A DNA stretch of 64,000 nt from Tabrizicola aquatica (GTDB lineage Bacteria > Pseudomonadota > Alphaproteobacteria > Rhodobacterales > Rhodobacteraceae). How positions within the stretch are numbered: position 1 is the first letter of the stretch; each line of letters opens with the position of its first letter. The stretch is from contig NZ_PJON01000001.1 of assembly GCF_002900975.1 (NCBI RefSeq), positions 992,001-1,056,000 of the forward strand, read 5' to 3'. Under the pieces are notes generated by a model, which did not search any database, was not told the origin of the DNA, and was given only the letters and a program-made list of their open reading frames with translations. Shown here in pieces: positions 42,383 to 52,649 of the stretch. Made by a program: the position numbers and the translations under genes.

Positions 42383-43681
42383 ATGCCCGACGCTGCACTT
42401 GATACCGCCTTTTGGCTGACCACCGCTGCAATCCTGGTATTGCTGGTGCTGTCCGCCTTCTTCTCCGGCTCCGAAACCGCGCTGACGGCGGCGTCGCGGG
42501 GCAAGCTGAAGGCCCAGGCCGACCGAGGGTCGCGCGGGGCCAAGGCGGCGATGGTCGTGACCGAGGACCGCGAGCGAATGATCGGCGCGCTTCTGCTGGG
42601 CAACAACATCGTCAACATCCTGTCGGCCTCGCTGGCGACGGCGCTGCTTACGCGGGTTTTCGGCGACAGCGGGGTGGCGCTGGCGACGCTGGGCATGACC
42701 GCGCTGGTGCTGATCTTTGGCGAGGTAATGCCCAAGACCGTGGCCATCACTTTCCCCGAAAGCGTGGCGACCCGCGTGGCCCCGATCATCCGGGTGCTGA
42801 TCCTGATCTTCTCTCCCATCGTCACGCTGGTCCGGCTGCTGGTGCGCAGCATGTTGCGCCTGTTCGGATTGAAGACCGACGAGGGCAGCGCGATGCTGGC
42901 CTTGCGCGATGAAATCGCCGGGGCGATCGCGCTGGGTCACTCGGAAGGCGCGGTGGAGAAAGAGGACCGCGACCGCCTGCTGGGCGCGCTGGACCTGTCG
43001 CACCGCACGGTGGACGAAATCATGCGCCACCGCCGCCAGGTCGAGATGATCGACGCCGACCTGCCCCCCGGCGAGATCATCACCCGCGTCCTGGCTTCGC
43101 CCCACACCCGTTTGCCGATCTACCGGGACAGCGACGACAACATCCTGGGCGTGGTCCATGCCAAGGACCTTCTACGCGAGGTGGACCGCCTGGTCCGAGG
43201 CGAAGAGGGTCAGGGGATCGGGGCCCTGGACATCGTGAAAGTGGCGATGAAGCCCTATTTCATCCCTGACACCACGACGCTGGACGAACAGATGCGCGAG
43301 TTTCTGGCCCGGCGCACCCATTTCGCGCTGGTGGTGGACGAATACGGCACCTTGCAAGGCCTGATCACGCTTGAGGATATCCTGGAAGAGATCGTCGGCG
43401 ACATCACCGACGAATTCGACGTGGTGAAGAAGGACTCGGGCCTGACCCCGTCCGAGGATGGCGCCTGGCTGGTTGATGGCGCGATGACGATCCGCGACCT
43501 GAACCGCGCCACCGACTGGCGGCTGCCCGACGACGAGGCGAACACGATCGCCGGCCTGGTCATCCACGAGGCGCAGATGATCCCGAACGCGGGTCAGGTC
43601 TTCAGCTTTCACGGGTTCCGCTTCGAAGTGGTGGAAAAGCGGGAAAACCGGATCATCCGGCTGAAGCTGCGCCCGCTTTGA
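42383..43681 (+). CDS. HlyC/CorC-family (CNNM plus CBS) protein
   Basis: The 432-aa membrane protein has a CNNM/DUF21 domain (residues about 10-190, with several helices: VLLVLSAFFSGSETALTAAS) followed by two CBS domains (about 200-340, with TRLPIYRDSDDNILGVVHAKDLL and VVDEYGTLQGLITLEDI) and a CorC_HlyC transporter-associated domain at the C-terminus. Members act in Mg/Co efflux or membrane stress; the ion is not predictable. It overlaps the end of the convergent flavodoxin gene by 29 nt. Confidence 0.92.
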   Translation: MPDAALDTAFWLTTAAILVLLVLSAFFSGSETALTAASRGKLKAQADRGSRGAKAAMVVTEDRERMIGALLLGNNIVNILSASLATALLTRVFGDSGVALATLGMTALVLIFGEVMPKTVAITFPESVATRVAPIIRVLILIFSPIVTLVRLLVRSMLRLFGLKTDEGSAMLALRDEIAGAIALGHSEGAVEKEDRDRLLGALDLSHRTVDEIMRHRRQVEMIDADLPPGEIITRVLASPHTRLPIYRDSDDNILGVVHAKDLLREVDRLVRGEEGQGIGALDIVKVAMKPYFIPDTTTLDEQMREFLARRTHFALVVDEYGTLQGLITLEDILEEIVGDITDEFDVVKKDSGLTPSEDGAWLVDGAMTIRDLNRATDWRLPDDEANTIAGLVIHEAQMIPNAGQVFSFHGFRFEVVEKRENRIIRLKLRPL

Positions 43682-44207
43682 TCCCGGCGGCCCAGCCGTC
43701 CAGCGCCAGGATCAGCGCAGCCCAATCGGTGTATTCCTTGTCCGTGCCAGGCTCGACCGTTTCGCCCTTCTGGTCGGCGATCCGGCGCATCGCCCAGGCG
43801 CGGAAGAAGTCGTATTCCGAAAAGCGGAAGGCGCCGGCGACATGTTCCGTCCGGCCCGGCGTCCAGCCGGTTTCGGCCTGGAAGTCGGCCAGGCAACGGT
43901 TCAGGCCGGCCCAATCCTCGGCATCGTTGCCGGCGGCCGACAGCGATACCGCCAGGAACAGCGTCGGCATCTTGGCCAGCCGGGCCTGTTCCGCCGCTGC
44001 AAAGCGGCTGAGCGCCTTCTGGTAGCCCCCCGCGTGCAGCGAGCCCGCAAGGATCGCCCCGTCAAAACGTGACAGGTCCAGCCCCTCGGCATCCTCGACG
44101 TTCAGAAGTTCGACCCCGTGTCCCTGCCCCGCCAGCCGGTCGGCGGCAAAGCGGGCAATCTTGCGGGTCTGGCCATCGGTGGTGGCATAGGCGATCAGGA
44201 TCAGCAT
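43653..44207 (-). CDS. HemG-like flavodoxin
   Basis: The 184-aa protein has a flavodoxin FMN-binding start (LILIAYATTDGQTRKIARF), GAILAGSLHAGGYQKAL and the HemG-type segment AFRFSEYDFFRAWAMRR. HemG is menaquinone-dependent protoporphyrinogen IX oxidase in haem synthesis, but most Rhodobacteraceae use other oxidases. I therefore call it HemG-like. ATG 44207 begins the flavodoxin domain directly. Confidence 0.85.
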   Translation of the reverse strand: MLILIAYATTDGQTRKIARFAADRLAGQGHGVELLNVEDAEGLDLSRFDGAILAGSLHAGGYQKALSRFAAAEQARLAKMPTLFLAVSLSAAGNDAEDWAGLNRCLADFQAETGWTPGRTEHVAGAFRFSEYDFFRAWAMRRIADQKGETVEPGTDKEYTDWAALILALDGWAAGIKAGAASAG

Positions 44208-44274
44208 CGGCGGGCCCTCTGGGTGCGGCGGGGTGTACTCTGCCCCGAACCTGCCCGCGCCGCCCTGATCCTGA

Positions 44275-45069
44275 TCAAGCCCGCTTGCGGTCGGCCGGAA
44301 CCCGCCGCGTCGCCCAGTCGGCGGCCGCCTGACCGAAGGCCTGGAACAGGGGCCGCGAGACGGGATCGCTGTCGGCGTTCCATTCCGGGTGCCATTGGAC
44401 GGACAGCGTGAAGCCGGGTGCGTCCTTGACATAGATCGCTTCGGGCGTGCCGTCGGGCGCGTGGCCGTCGATCACGATCCCGGGCGCGGGACGGGCGATG
44501 CCCTGGCCGTGCAGGGTGTTCGTCATCACCTCACGCGCGCCAAGCAGGCGGTGAAACACGCCGCCTTCGGTGAAACTGACGACATGGCGCAGCGCGAACT
44601 GTTCCTCCAGCGTGCCATCGGGCGGCATGCGGTGGTTCATCCGGCCGGGCAGATCGCGGATTTCCGGGTGCAGCGTACCGCCAAGGGCCACGTTCACCTC
44701 TTGAAACCCCCGGCAAATCCCCAGGAAGGGCTGGCCACGGTCCACACAGGCGCGGATCAGCGGCAGCGTGATCGCGTCCCGGCCCCGGTCGAATGCGCCG
44801 TGGGCGGGGGTCTCTTCCTCGCCATACTCGCTGGGATGAACGTTCGGGCGGCCCCCGGTCAGCAGGAAGGCGTCGCACAGCTCCAGCAGTTCGTTGACGC
44901 AGACATAGCGCGGGTCCGAGGGCACGATCAGCGGCAGGCACCCCGCCACATCCGCCACTGCGGCCGAGTTCATCGTGCCGCCGGAATGGACCTCATACCG
45001 GTCGTTGATCGAATAGATGTTGCCGATGATCCCCACCACGGGGCGCCGGCCATGGCTGCACAGGCTCAC
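44275..45069 (-). CDS. Class-I glutamine amidotransferase of the peptidase C26 family (gamma-Glu-GABA hydrolase-like)
   Basis: The 264-aa protein resembles PuuD: PVVGIIGNIYSINDRYEVHSGG at the start, LLTGGRPNVHPSEY, the nucleophile cysteine in LGICRGFQEVNVALGG and the His/Glu in VQWHPEW. PuuD hydrolyses gamma-glutamyl-GABA in putrescine breakdown; the polyamine-type transporter elsewhere in this window fits, though there is no direct link. I use GTG at 45069, preceded by GGTGGA. Confidence 0.86.
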   Translation of the reverse strand: MSLCSHGRRPVVGIIGNIYSINDRYEVHSGGTMNSAAVADVAGCLPLIVPSDPRYVCVNELLELCDAFLLTGGRPNVHPSEYGEEETPAHGAFDRGRDAITLPLIRACVDRGQPFLGICRGFQEVNVALGGTLHPEIRDLPGRMNHRMPPDGTLEEQFALRHVVSFTEGGVFHRLLGAREVMTNTLHGQGIARPAPGIVIDGHAPDGTPEAIYVKDAPGFTLSVQWHPEWNADSDPVSRPLFQAFGQAAADWATRRVPADRKRA

Positions 45070-45201
45070 GTCATTCCACCCTTGTCCCTGCCGGAAACAT
45101 AGCCCCCGGGACTGCTGGGGGAAAGACAAAGGGCGGTTTCGCGGCGCACAACCCGGTTTGCCCTGACGCACACTGCCCAAACTTCACGCGGAAATGACTT
45201 T

Positions 45202-45219
45202 CCTTCCCATGGGGGAAGG
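45202..45219. promoter_or_regulatory. CueR/MerR-like dyad upstream of the DUF305 gene
   Basis: CCTTCC (45202-45207) and GGAAGG (45214-45219) are separated by CATGGG. CueR sites have CCTTCC-N7-GGAAGG in E. coli; here the spacer is 6. It lies 39 nt before the DUF305 ATG. Confidence 0.35.
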
Positions 45220-45258
45220 CGGCATCCCGGTCGCATCACGACAACAGGAGACCCGACG

Positions 45259-45618
45259 ATGACCCGTATTCTGACCGCAGTTGCCCTTGGCCTGACCCTG
45301 ACCCTTCCCGCCGCCGCGCAAGAGGCGACGGGCCACGAGGGCCACACGATGATGGGCGACAAGGGCCCGGCCGCGATGGCCTTCATGGAGGCGAACGACC
45401 GGATGCATGCCGCGATGGCGATCGAATACACGGGCAATGCCGATGTGGACTTCGTGCGCGGAATGATCGCCCACCACGTGGGTGCGGTCGAGATGGCGCG
45501 CGTCGTGCTGGAGCATGGCCAGGACCCCGAGGTGAAGAAACTGGCCGAGACGATCATCGCCGCCCAGGAAGGCGAGATCAAATGGATGCAGGAGTGGCTG
45601 GCCAAGAACGGCGGCTGA
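45259..45618 (+). CDS. DUF305 periplasmic protein (copper-binding type)
   Basis: A signal peptide (LTAVALGLTLTLPAAAQ) is followed by a His/Met-rich region (GHEGHTMMGDKG), then the DUF305 core: FMEANDRMHAAM, DFVRGMIAHHVGAVEMA and AAQEGEIKWMQEWL. DUF305 proteins such as CopM bind copper in some bacteria. The Met/His residues fit metal binding, but copper specificity is inference. AGGAG lies near the ATG and a MerR-type dyad upstream. A hairpin follows the stop. Confidence 0.88.
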   Translation: MTRILTAVALGLTLTLPAAAQEATGHEGHTMMGDKGPAAMAFMEANDRMHAAMAIEYTGNADVDFVRGMIAHHVGAVEMARVVLEHGQDPEVKKLAETIIAAQEGEIKWMQEWLAKNGG

Positions 45619-45629
45619 CGTCGAAGGAC

Positions 45630-45664
45630 GGGCGTAAGGTGGGCGATGCGCCCACCTTACGCCC
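45630..45664. terminator. 15-bp perfect hairpin between DUF305 and glpR genes
   Basis: Arms of 15 nt (45630-45644 and 45650-45664) are perfectly complementary around loop GATGC. It covers the stop codon of the convergent GlpR gene. There is no T-tract; a terminator or a protecting hairpin for both mRNAs. Confidence 0.7.
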
Positions 45665-46427
45665 CCTCGCCCGCCACCACGACCTCGGTCCCCCATTCCG
45701 CGCATTTCCGCGCCAGTTCCTGCGGCAGCGCCTGGTCGGTGAACAGCACCGTCACCTCGGCCAACGAGGCCAGGCGCGCGGGGGCCGAACGGTCCAGCTT
45801 GGAATGGTCGCAGACCAGATAGACCTTGCGCGCCTGTCGGATGATCGCCTTCGACACCCGCACTTCTGCCAGGTCAAAGTCCAGAAGGTCGCCGTCTCGG
45901 TCCAGCGCCGAGGCGCCGATGACCGCGATGTCGACCTTGAACTGCTCGAAGAACTGGGTCGTCAACTCTCCCACCAGCCCCCCGTCGGAGCGCCGTAGCG
46001 CGCCGCCCGCCACCATGATCTCGCAGCCGGGATTGGCGGCCAAGGTATTGGCCACGTTCATGTTGTTCGTCACCACGGTGATGTTGCGGTGGGTCAGCAA
46101 TTCTTGTGCCACCGCCTCGGTCGTGGTGCCCAGGTTCATGATCAGCGAGGAATTTTCCGGGATCGCCGCCGCACAGGCCCGCGCGATGGCGGCCTTTGCG
46201 GTCTCGTTCATCCGGCGGCGCTGTTCGTAGCCCAGGTTGGCCACCCCCGTCCGTGGCACCGCCCCGCCGTGGACGCGATCAAGATGCCCCATGTCGGCCA
46301 GTTCCGACAGGTCGCGGCGGATGGTCTGCAAGGTGACGTCGAACCTTTGGGCCAGATCCTCGACCATCACCCGGCCCTCGGCGCGGGCGATCTCCATGAT
46401 CTCGGTCTGCCGGAAACTCAGCGCCAT
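45657..46427 (-). CDS. glpR: DeoR/GlpR-family repressor
   Basis: The 256-aa regulator has a DeoR N-terminal helix-turn-helix (QTEIMEIARAEGRVMVEDLAQRF, VTLQTIRRDLSELADMGHLDRVHGG) and a sugar-phosphate-binding domain (IMNLGTTTEAVAQELL, NNMNVANTL). Its position divergent from glpD and the glycerol genes supports GlpR, repressing in the absence of glycerol-3-phosphate (known for the family). The ribosome site is AAGGA. An operator candidate is at 46606-46641. Confidence 0.9.
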   Translation of the reverse strand: MALSFRQTEIMEIARAEGRVMVEDLAQRFDVTLQTIRRDLSELADMGHLDRVHGGAVPRTGVANLGYEQRRRMNETAKAAIARACAAAIPENSSLIMNLGTTTEAVAQELLTHRNITVVTNNMNVANTLAANPGCEIMVAGGALRRSDGGLVGELTTQFFEQFKVDIAVIGASALDRDGDLLDFDLAEVRVSKAIIRQARKVYLVCDHSKLDRSAPARLASLAEVTVLFTDQALPQELARKCAEWGTEVVVAGEGA

Positions 46428-46605
46428 GCGCGTTCCTTTTCGTTCGCCCGTGATCGCGCAGTTTCGCGAGACCAGCCCCGGCGATCAAGCGGGAAAAGTT
46501 GCCGCAGCCGCAAAGCGCCCTGACGCTGCGTTGCGGCGCGAATTTGCGCGCTTGGGGCGCAAGCCCTTGGCAATGCGCGAGTTACCTAGCGTCACTTGCG
46601 CGCCG

Positions 46606-46641
46606 ATGTTCGCTTTTATAGAAAGCGCGCATAAACGAAAA
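46606..46641. promoter_or_regulatory. Candidate GlpR operator
   Basis: ATGTTCG (46606-46612) matches a half-site of the E. coli GlpR consensus. Around it, CGCTTT-TATAG-AAAGCG (46611-46627) is a perfect dyad, and TTCGCTTTTAT and ATAAACGAAAA form a loose outer inverted repeat to 46641. It lies about 60 nt upstream of the glpD start. Confidence 0.45.
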
Positions 46642-46702
46642 AACAGGATTGACGGTGCGGCGCGATTCGTTTCAACCTCGCGCCACCAGGGAGGAGACTG
46701 GC

Positions 46703-48298
46703 GTGACAACGAAGACCAGGCCCGATGTGGCCGACCTCTTCATCATCGGTGGCGGCATCAATGGCTGTGGCATCGCCCGCGACGCCACCGGCCGCGGCTT
46801 GTCGGTGGTGCTGGCCGAACAGGGGGACCTGGCGCAGGCCACCTCTTCCGCATCGACCAAGCTTTTCCACGGCGGGCTGCGCTATCTGGAGTATTTCGAA
46901 TTCCGTCTGGTGCGTGAGGCACTGGAGGAGCGGGAGACGCTTCTGGTCGCCATGCCGCATATCAGCTGGCCGATGCGCTTTGTCCTGCCCTATCACCCCG
47001 ACATGCGGTTTGAAGGGGACACCCCCACCGGGCGGCTGCTGTCGCGGGTGATGCCCTGGATGAAGGGTCGCCGCCCGGCCTGGCTGATCCGGCTGGGGCT
47101 GTTCCTGTACGACACCCTTGGCGGCCGCAAGATCCTGCCCGCGACGCGCACGCTGGACCTGACGCGCGATGCGGCCGGACGCCCGCTGCAGGACCGCTTC
47201 GCCAAGGCCTATGAATATTCCGACTGCTGGGTCGAGGATTCCAAGCTGGTCTCGCTGAACGCCCGCGACGCCGCCCAGCGGGGCGCGACGGTGCTGACGC
47301 GGACCCGCGTCACCTCGGCCAGTCGCGCAGGCGACCAGTGGGAGATCGTGACCGAAGGCCCGGACGGCCGCCAGACCCACCACGCCCGCGCCCTGGTCAA
47401 CGCCGGTGGCCCCTGGGTCGAGGATGTGATCCGCAACGTGGCGCGCATCAACTCGACCGAAGGGGTGCGGCTGGTGCGGGGGTCGCATATCGTCACGAAG
47501 AAGCTGTACGACCACGACCGCTGCTACTTCTTCCAGGGCACCGACGGGCGGATCATCTTTGCGATCCCGTACGAGCAGGATTTCACCCTGATCGGCACCA
47601 CCGACAAGGACCACCAGGGCGCGCCGAAGGATGCGGTCTGCAGCGATGAGGAACGCGATTACCTTCTGGCCTTCGCCAGCCAGTATTTCGCCAAGCCGGT
47701 GACAAAGGACGACGTGGTCTGGACCTATTCCGGCGTCCGGCCCCTGTATAACGACGGTGCCAAGTCGGCCACGGCGGCAACGCGGGACTATGTTCTGTCG
47801 CTGGACCAGACCGGCGCGCCGCTTCTCAACGTGTTCGGCGGCAAGATCACCACCTACCGGCGTCTGGCGGAAAGCGCGCTGGAGAAACTCGCGCCGTTCT
47901 TCCCGCAGGCCAAGGGGCCCTGGACGGCCCGCGTCCCCCTGCCCGGCGGCGATTTCCCGCATGACGGGGTGGCGGCGCTGACCGAACGGCTGAAGGGGCG
48001 CTTCCCCTTCCTGACCGAGTTCTGGGCCGGTCGCCTGATCCGGGCCTATGGCTCCGAGGCCGAGGCGGTGCTGGGCAATGCCCGCAGTGCTGCCGACCTG
48101 GGCCGCGACTTCGGCGCGACGCTGACCGAGGCCGAGGTGCGCTGGCTGATGGCCCACGAATTTGCCCGTGCTGCGGCGGATGTGGTCTGGCGGCGCACCA
48201 AGCTGGGGCTGCGGCTGACCAAGGAGCAGATCGACGCGCTGGACGCCTTCATGGCCAGCGCCACGGCCCACGGGGCAGTCAGCCCCGCGGCCGAATAA
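46703..48298 (+). CDS. glpD: Glycerol-3-phosphate dehydrogenase (aerobic)
   Basis: GlpD oxidises glycerol-3-phosphate to DHAP at the membrane with FAD. The 531-aa protein has the dinucleotide motif LFIIGGGINGCGIARDATGRG, then ASSASTKLFHGGLRYLE. A GALVNAAGPW-like segment reads ALVNAGGPWVEDV, and a later one LIGTTDKDH; TYRRLAESALEKL lies in the C-terminal part. I use GTG 46703 with GGAGGAG nearby. It is the first gene of the glp operon. Confidence 0.96.
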   Translation: MTTKTRPDVADLFIIGGGINGCGIARDATGRGLSVVLAEQGDLAQATSSASTKLFHGGLRYLEYFEFRLVREALEERETLLVAMPHISWPMRFVLPYHPDMRFEGDTPTGRLLSRVMPWMKGRRPAWLIRLGLFLYDTLGGRKILPATRTLDLTRDAAGRPLQDRFAKAYEYSDCWVEDSKLVSLNARDAAQRGATVLTRTRVTSASRAGDQWEIVTEGPDGRQTHHARALVNAGGPWVEDVIRNVARINSTEGVRLVRGSHIVTKKLYDHDRCYFFQGTDGRIIFAIPYEQDFTLIGTTDKDHQGAPKDAVCSDEERDYLLAFASQYFAKPVTKDDVVWTYSGVRPLYNDGAKSATAATRDYVLSLDQTGAPLLNVFGGKITTYRRLAESALEKLAPFFPQAKGPWTARVPLPGGDFPHDGVAALTERLKGRFPFLTEFWAGRLIRAYGSEAEAVLGNARSAADLGRDFGATLTEAEVRWLMAHEFARAAADVVWRRTKLGLRLTKEQIDALDAFMASATAHGAVSPAAE

Positions 48299-48310
48299 GG
48301 GGGGAGTTTA

Positions 48311-49399
48311 GTGGCGCTTGAATTGCAGGCCGTAAGCCGGGTCGTGAAGGGGCAGGTGCATATCCAGCCCACGACCCTGACGCTGGAAAAAGGCACGATG
48401 AACGTGCTTTTGGGACCGACCTCGTCGGGCAAGACCTCGCTGATGCGGCTGATGGCGGGGCTGGATGCACCCACGACCGGGCGGCTGAAATGGCACGGGC
48501 AGGATGTGACCGGGGTCCGGGTGCAGGACCGCAAGGTGGCGATGGTCTACCAGCAGTTCATCAACTATCCGGCCATGTCGGTCTATGACAACATCGCCTC
48601 GCCCCTGCGCCTGATGGGCAAGGACCGGGCCGAGATCGACCGCGCCGTGCGCGCCACGGCCGAGATGCTGAAGCTGACCCCGATGCTGGCCCGCAAGCCG
48701 CTGGAGCTTTCGGGCGGCCAGCAGCAGCGGTGCGCTTTGGCGCGGGCGCTGGTCAAGGACGCAGGCCTGGTCCTGCTGGACGAGCCCCTGGCCAACCTGG
48801 ACTACAAGCTGCGTGAGGAACTCCGCGCCGAAATCCCCCGGATCTTCGAGGAATCGGGCGCGATCTTCGTCTATGCCACGACCGAACCGGAAGAGGCGCT
48901 GCTGCTGGGCGGTAATACCGCCACCTTGTGGGAGGGCCGCGTGACCCAGTTCGGCCCCACGCCCACCGTCTATCGCCAGCCGGCCGACGCCACCACCGCG
49001 CGGGTGTTCAGCGACCCGCCGATGAACTTCGTCTCGTGCTTCAAGGAAGGCCACCGCATGAACTTTGGCGGCACCGCCAATGCCCCGGCCGATGGCGCCT
49101 TTGCCGCCCTGCCCGACGGCCGCTACACCGCCGGGTTCCGCGCGAACCATCTGCATCTGAACACCCATTCCGGCACCGCGGTCGAATTCCGCTGCACCCT
49201 GGGCGTGACCGAGATCACCGGGTCCGAGACCTTCCTGCATCTGACGCATGGCTCCGACCGCTGGGTCGGGCTGGTCCACGGCGTCCACGACCTGACCGCC
49301 GGGGCCGAGGTCAGCGTCTGGCTGGACCCGACCCATGTCTACATCTTCGACGCCGAGGGCCGGCTTGCCGCGCCCGCCGGCTATGCGATGGCGGCCTGA
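48311..49399 (+). CDS. glpS: Glycerol ABC transporter ATPase GlpS (H-loop degenerate)
   Basis: The 362-aa ATPase (UgpC/MalK type with C-terminal TOBE-like domain) has Walker A GPTSSGKT (35-42), signature LSGGQ (133-137) and Walker B LVLLDEPLANLD. The H-loop histidine is lost: ATTE at 189-192 stands in place of VTHD, with Thr191 at the His position. It probably pairs with GlpT. The gene follows glpD by 12 nt and starts with GTG after GGGGAG. Name taken from the Rhizobium glpSTPQUV locus because of identical order. Confidence 0.9.
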   Translation: MALELQAVSRVVKGQVHIQPTTLTLEKGTMNVLLGPTSSGKTSLMRLMAGLDAPTTGRLKWHGQDVTGVRVQDRKVAMVYQQFINYPAMSVYDNIASPLRLMGKDRAEIDRAVRATAEMLKLTPMLARKPLELSGGQQQRCALARALVKDAGLVLLDEPLANLDYKLREELRAEIPRIFEESGAIFVYATTEPEEALLLGGNTATLWEGRVTQFGPTPTVYRQPADATTARVFSDPPMNFVSCFKEGHRMNFGGTANAPADGAFAALPDGRYTAGFRANHLHLNTHSGTAVEFRCTLGVTEITGSETFLHLTHGSDRWVGLVHGVHDLTAGAEVSVWLDPTHVYIFDAEGRLAAPAGYAMAA

Positions 49400-49402
49400 C
49401 CG

Positions 49403-51357
<1,955 letters not shown>

Positions 51358-51358
51358 C

Positions 51359-52162
51359 ATGCGGCTACGCGGCTCTGCCTTTGTAATGACGCTGTATCTC
51401 CTGTTCCTGCTGGTGCCGATCTACTGGCTGGTGAACATGAGCTTCAAGACCAACACCGAGATCACGTCGACCTTCACGCTGTTCCCGGCCAATTTCACGA
51501 TCCAGAACTATGTGACGATCCTGACGGACCCGTCCTGGTACATGGGCTATGTCAACTCGATCATCTACGTCACGATGAACGTGGTGATTTCGCTGACCGT
51601 GGCGCTGCCGGCGGCCTATGCCTTCAGCCGCTACAGCTTCATGGGCGACAAGCACCTGTTCTTCTGGCTCTTGACCAACCGCATGGCCCCGCCGGCCGTG
51701 TTCGCCCTGCCCTTCTTCCAGCTTTACTCCTCGGTCGGGCTGTTCGACACCCATATCGCCGTCGCACTGGCGCATTGCCTGTTCAACGTGCCGCTGGCGG
51801 TCTGGATCCTGGAAGGCTTCATGCGCGGGGTCCCGAAAGAGATCGACGAGACCGCCTATATCGACGGCTACAGCTTTCCGAAGTTCTTCGTGAAGATCTT
51901 CATGCCGCTGATCGCCAGCGGGATCGGGGTCGCGGCCTTCTTCTGCTTCATGTTCTCGTGGGTGGAACTGCTGCTTTCCCGCACGCTGACCTCGGTCAAC
52001 GCCAAGCCGATCGCGGCCACCATGACCCGCACCGTTTCGGCCAGCGGCATGGACTGGGGCGTACTGGCCGCCGCCGGGGTCCTGACCATCATCCCCGGCG
52101 CGCTGGTGATCTACTTTGTCCGCAACTACATCGCCAAGGGCTTTGCCCTGGGAAGGGTGTGA
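51359..52162 (+). CDS. glpQ: Glycerol ABC transporter permease GlpQ
   Basis: The 267-aa MalG/UgpE-type permease has an EAA loop VPKEIDETAYIDGYSFPKFFVKIFMPLIASG and a start (LYLLFLLVPIYWLVNMSFKTN) typical of the second sugar-ABC permease. GlpP and GlpQ would form the channel. Not to be confused with the E. coli GlpQ phosphodiesterase. A paralogue is encoded at 57959-58738. Confidence 0.92.
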   Translation: MRLRGSAFVMTLYLLFLLVPIYWLVNMSFKTNTEITSTFTLFPANFTIQNYVTILTDPSWYMGYVNSIIYVTMNVVISLTVALPAAYAFSRYSFMGDKHLFFWLLTNRMAPPAVFALPFFQLYSSVGLFDTHIAVALAHCLFNVPLAVWILEGFMRGVPKEIDETAYIDGYSFPKFFVKIFMPLIASGIGVAAFFCFMFSWVELLLSRTLTSVNAKPIAATMTRTVSASGMDWGVLAAAGVLTIIPGALVIYFVRNYIAKGFALGRV

Positions 52163-52163
52163 C

Positions 52164-52568
52164 ATGACCGCGTCCCGCTGGACCACCATCTATGTGCTCA
52201 CCTTTGGAACCATGGCCGCGATCCTGGCCGCGCTGATCTATGCCACCCCGCGAAGCGAGGACGGCATCGACTGGTTTGCCCCGATGATCCCCGGCGGCTG
52301 GATGGCCTGGACCTTCCCGGTGGCGCTGTTCTTCTACTGCATCGCCTGCCTGTTGATCCTGTTCACGCTGCTCGCAATCCGCTTTCCCGAAACGCCGCGC
52401 ACTGGCATCCTGCGGATCGAGACGACGCGCGGCGACCGGCTGTTCATCACGCTTCTCGGCTCGGCCTTCATCCATCTGGCCTGGCTGTTCTTCGCCGGCC
52501 CCGACCTGCTTTGGGGCGCGACCATCCTTTGCCTCGTCTATGCCGCAGCGGTCTTTCGCTGGGTCTGA
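52164..52568 (+). CDS. glpU: GlpU-like small membrane protein (DUF2160)
   Basis: The 134-aa protein has three to four hydrophobic helices (TIYVLTFGTMAAILAALIY, WTFPVALFFYCIACLLILFTLLA and two at the C-terminus). It matches the DUF2160 membrane component found in glycerol ABC loci. Its role in the transporter is unknown. ATG 52164 follows the glpQ stop by 1 nt. A hairpin lies between this gene and glpV. Confidence 0.85.
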   Translation: MTASRWTTIYVLTFGTMAAILAALIYATPRSEDGIDWFAPMIPGGWMAWTFPVALFFYCIACLLILFTLLAIRFPETPRTGILRIETTRGDRLFITLLGSAFIHLAWLFFAGPDLLWGATILCLVYAAAVFRWV

Positions 52569-52586
52569 CGCCGGGCAAGGCACGAC

Positions 52587-52609
52587 CCGGGCAGAGGCGA
52601 CCTGCCCGG
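52587..52609 (+). terminator. Intercistronic hairpin before glpV
   Basis: An 8-bp stem CCGGGCAG/CTGCCCGG closes a 7-nt loop. It has no T-tract, so it is more likely an mRNA processing or stability hairpin than a full terminator; the operon continues with glpV. Confidence 0.55.
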
Positions 52610-52649
52610 CAATAAATCGAAACGTCTCAACATTCTGGGAGGAACACGC

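Noticed and set aside
39824-43159. A very long minus-strand open frame of about 1,100 codons
   Set aside because: It is antisense to the unknown 519-aa gene, xerD and the CorC-like gene; composition is His/Arg/Gln-rich as in antisense frames of GC-rich DNA, and all sense genes have clear motifs.
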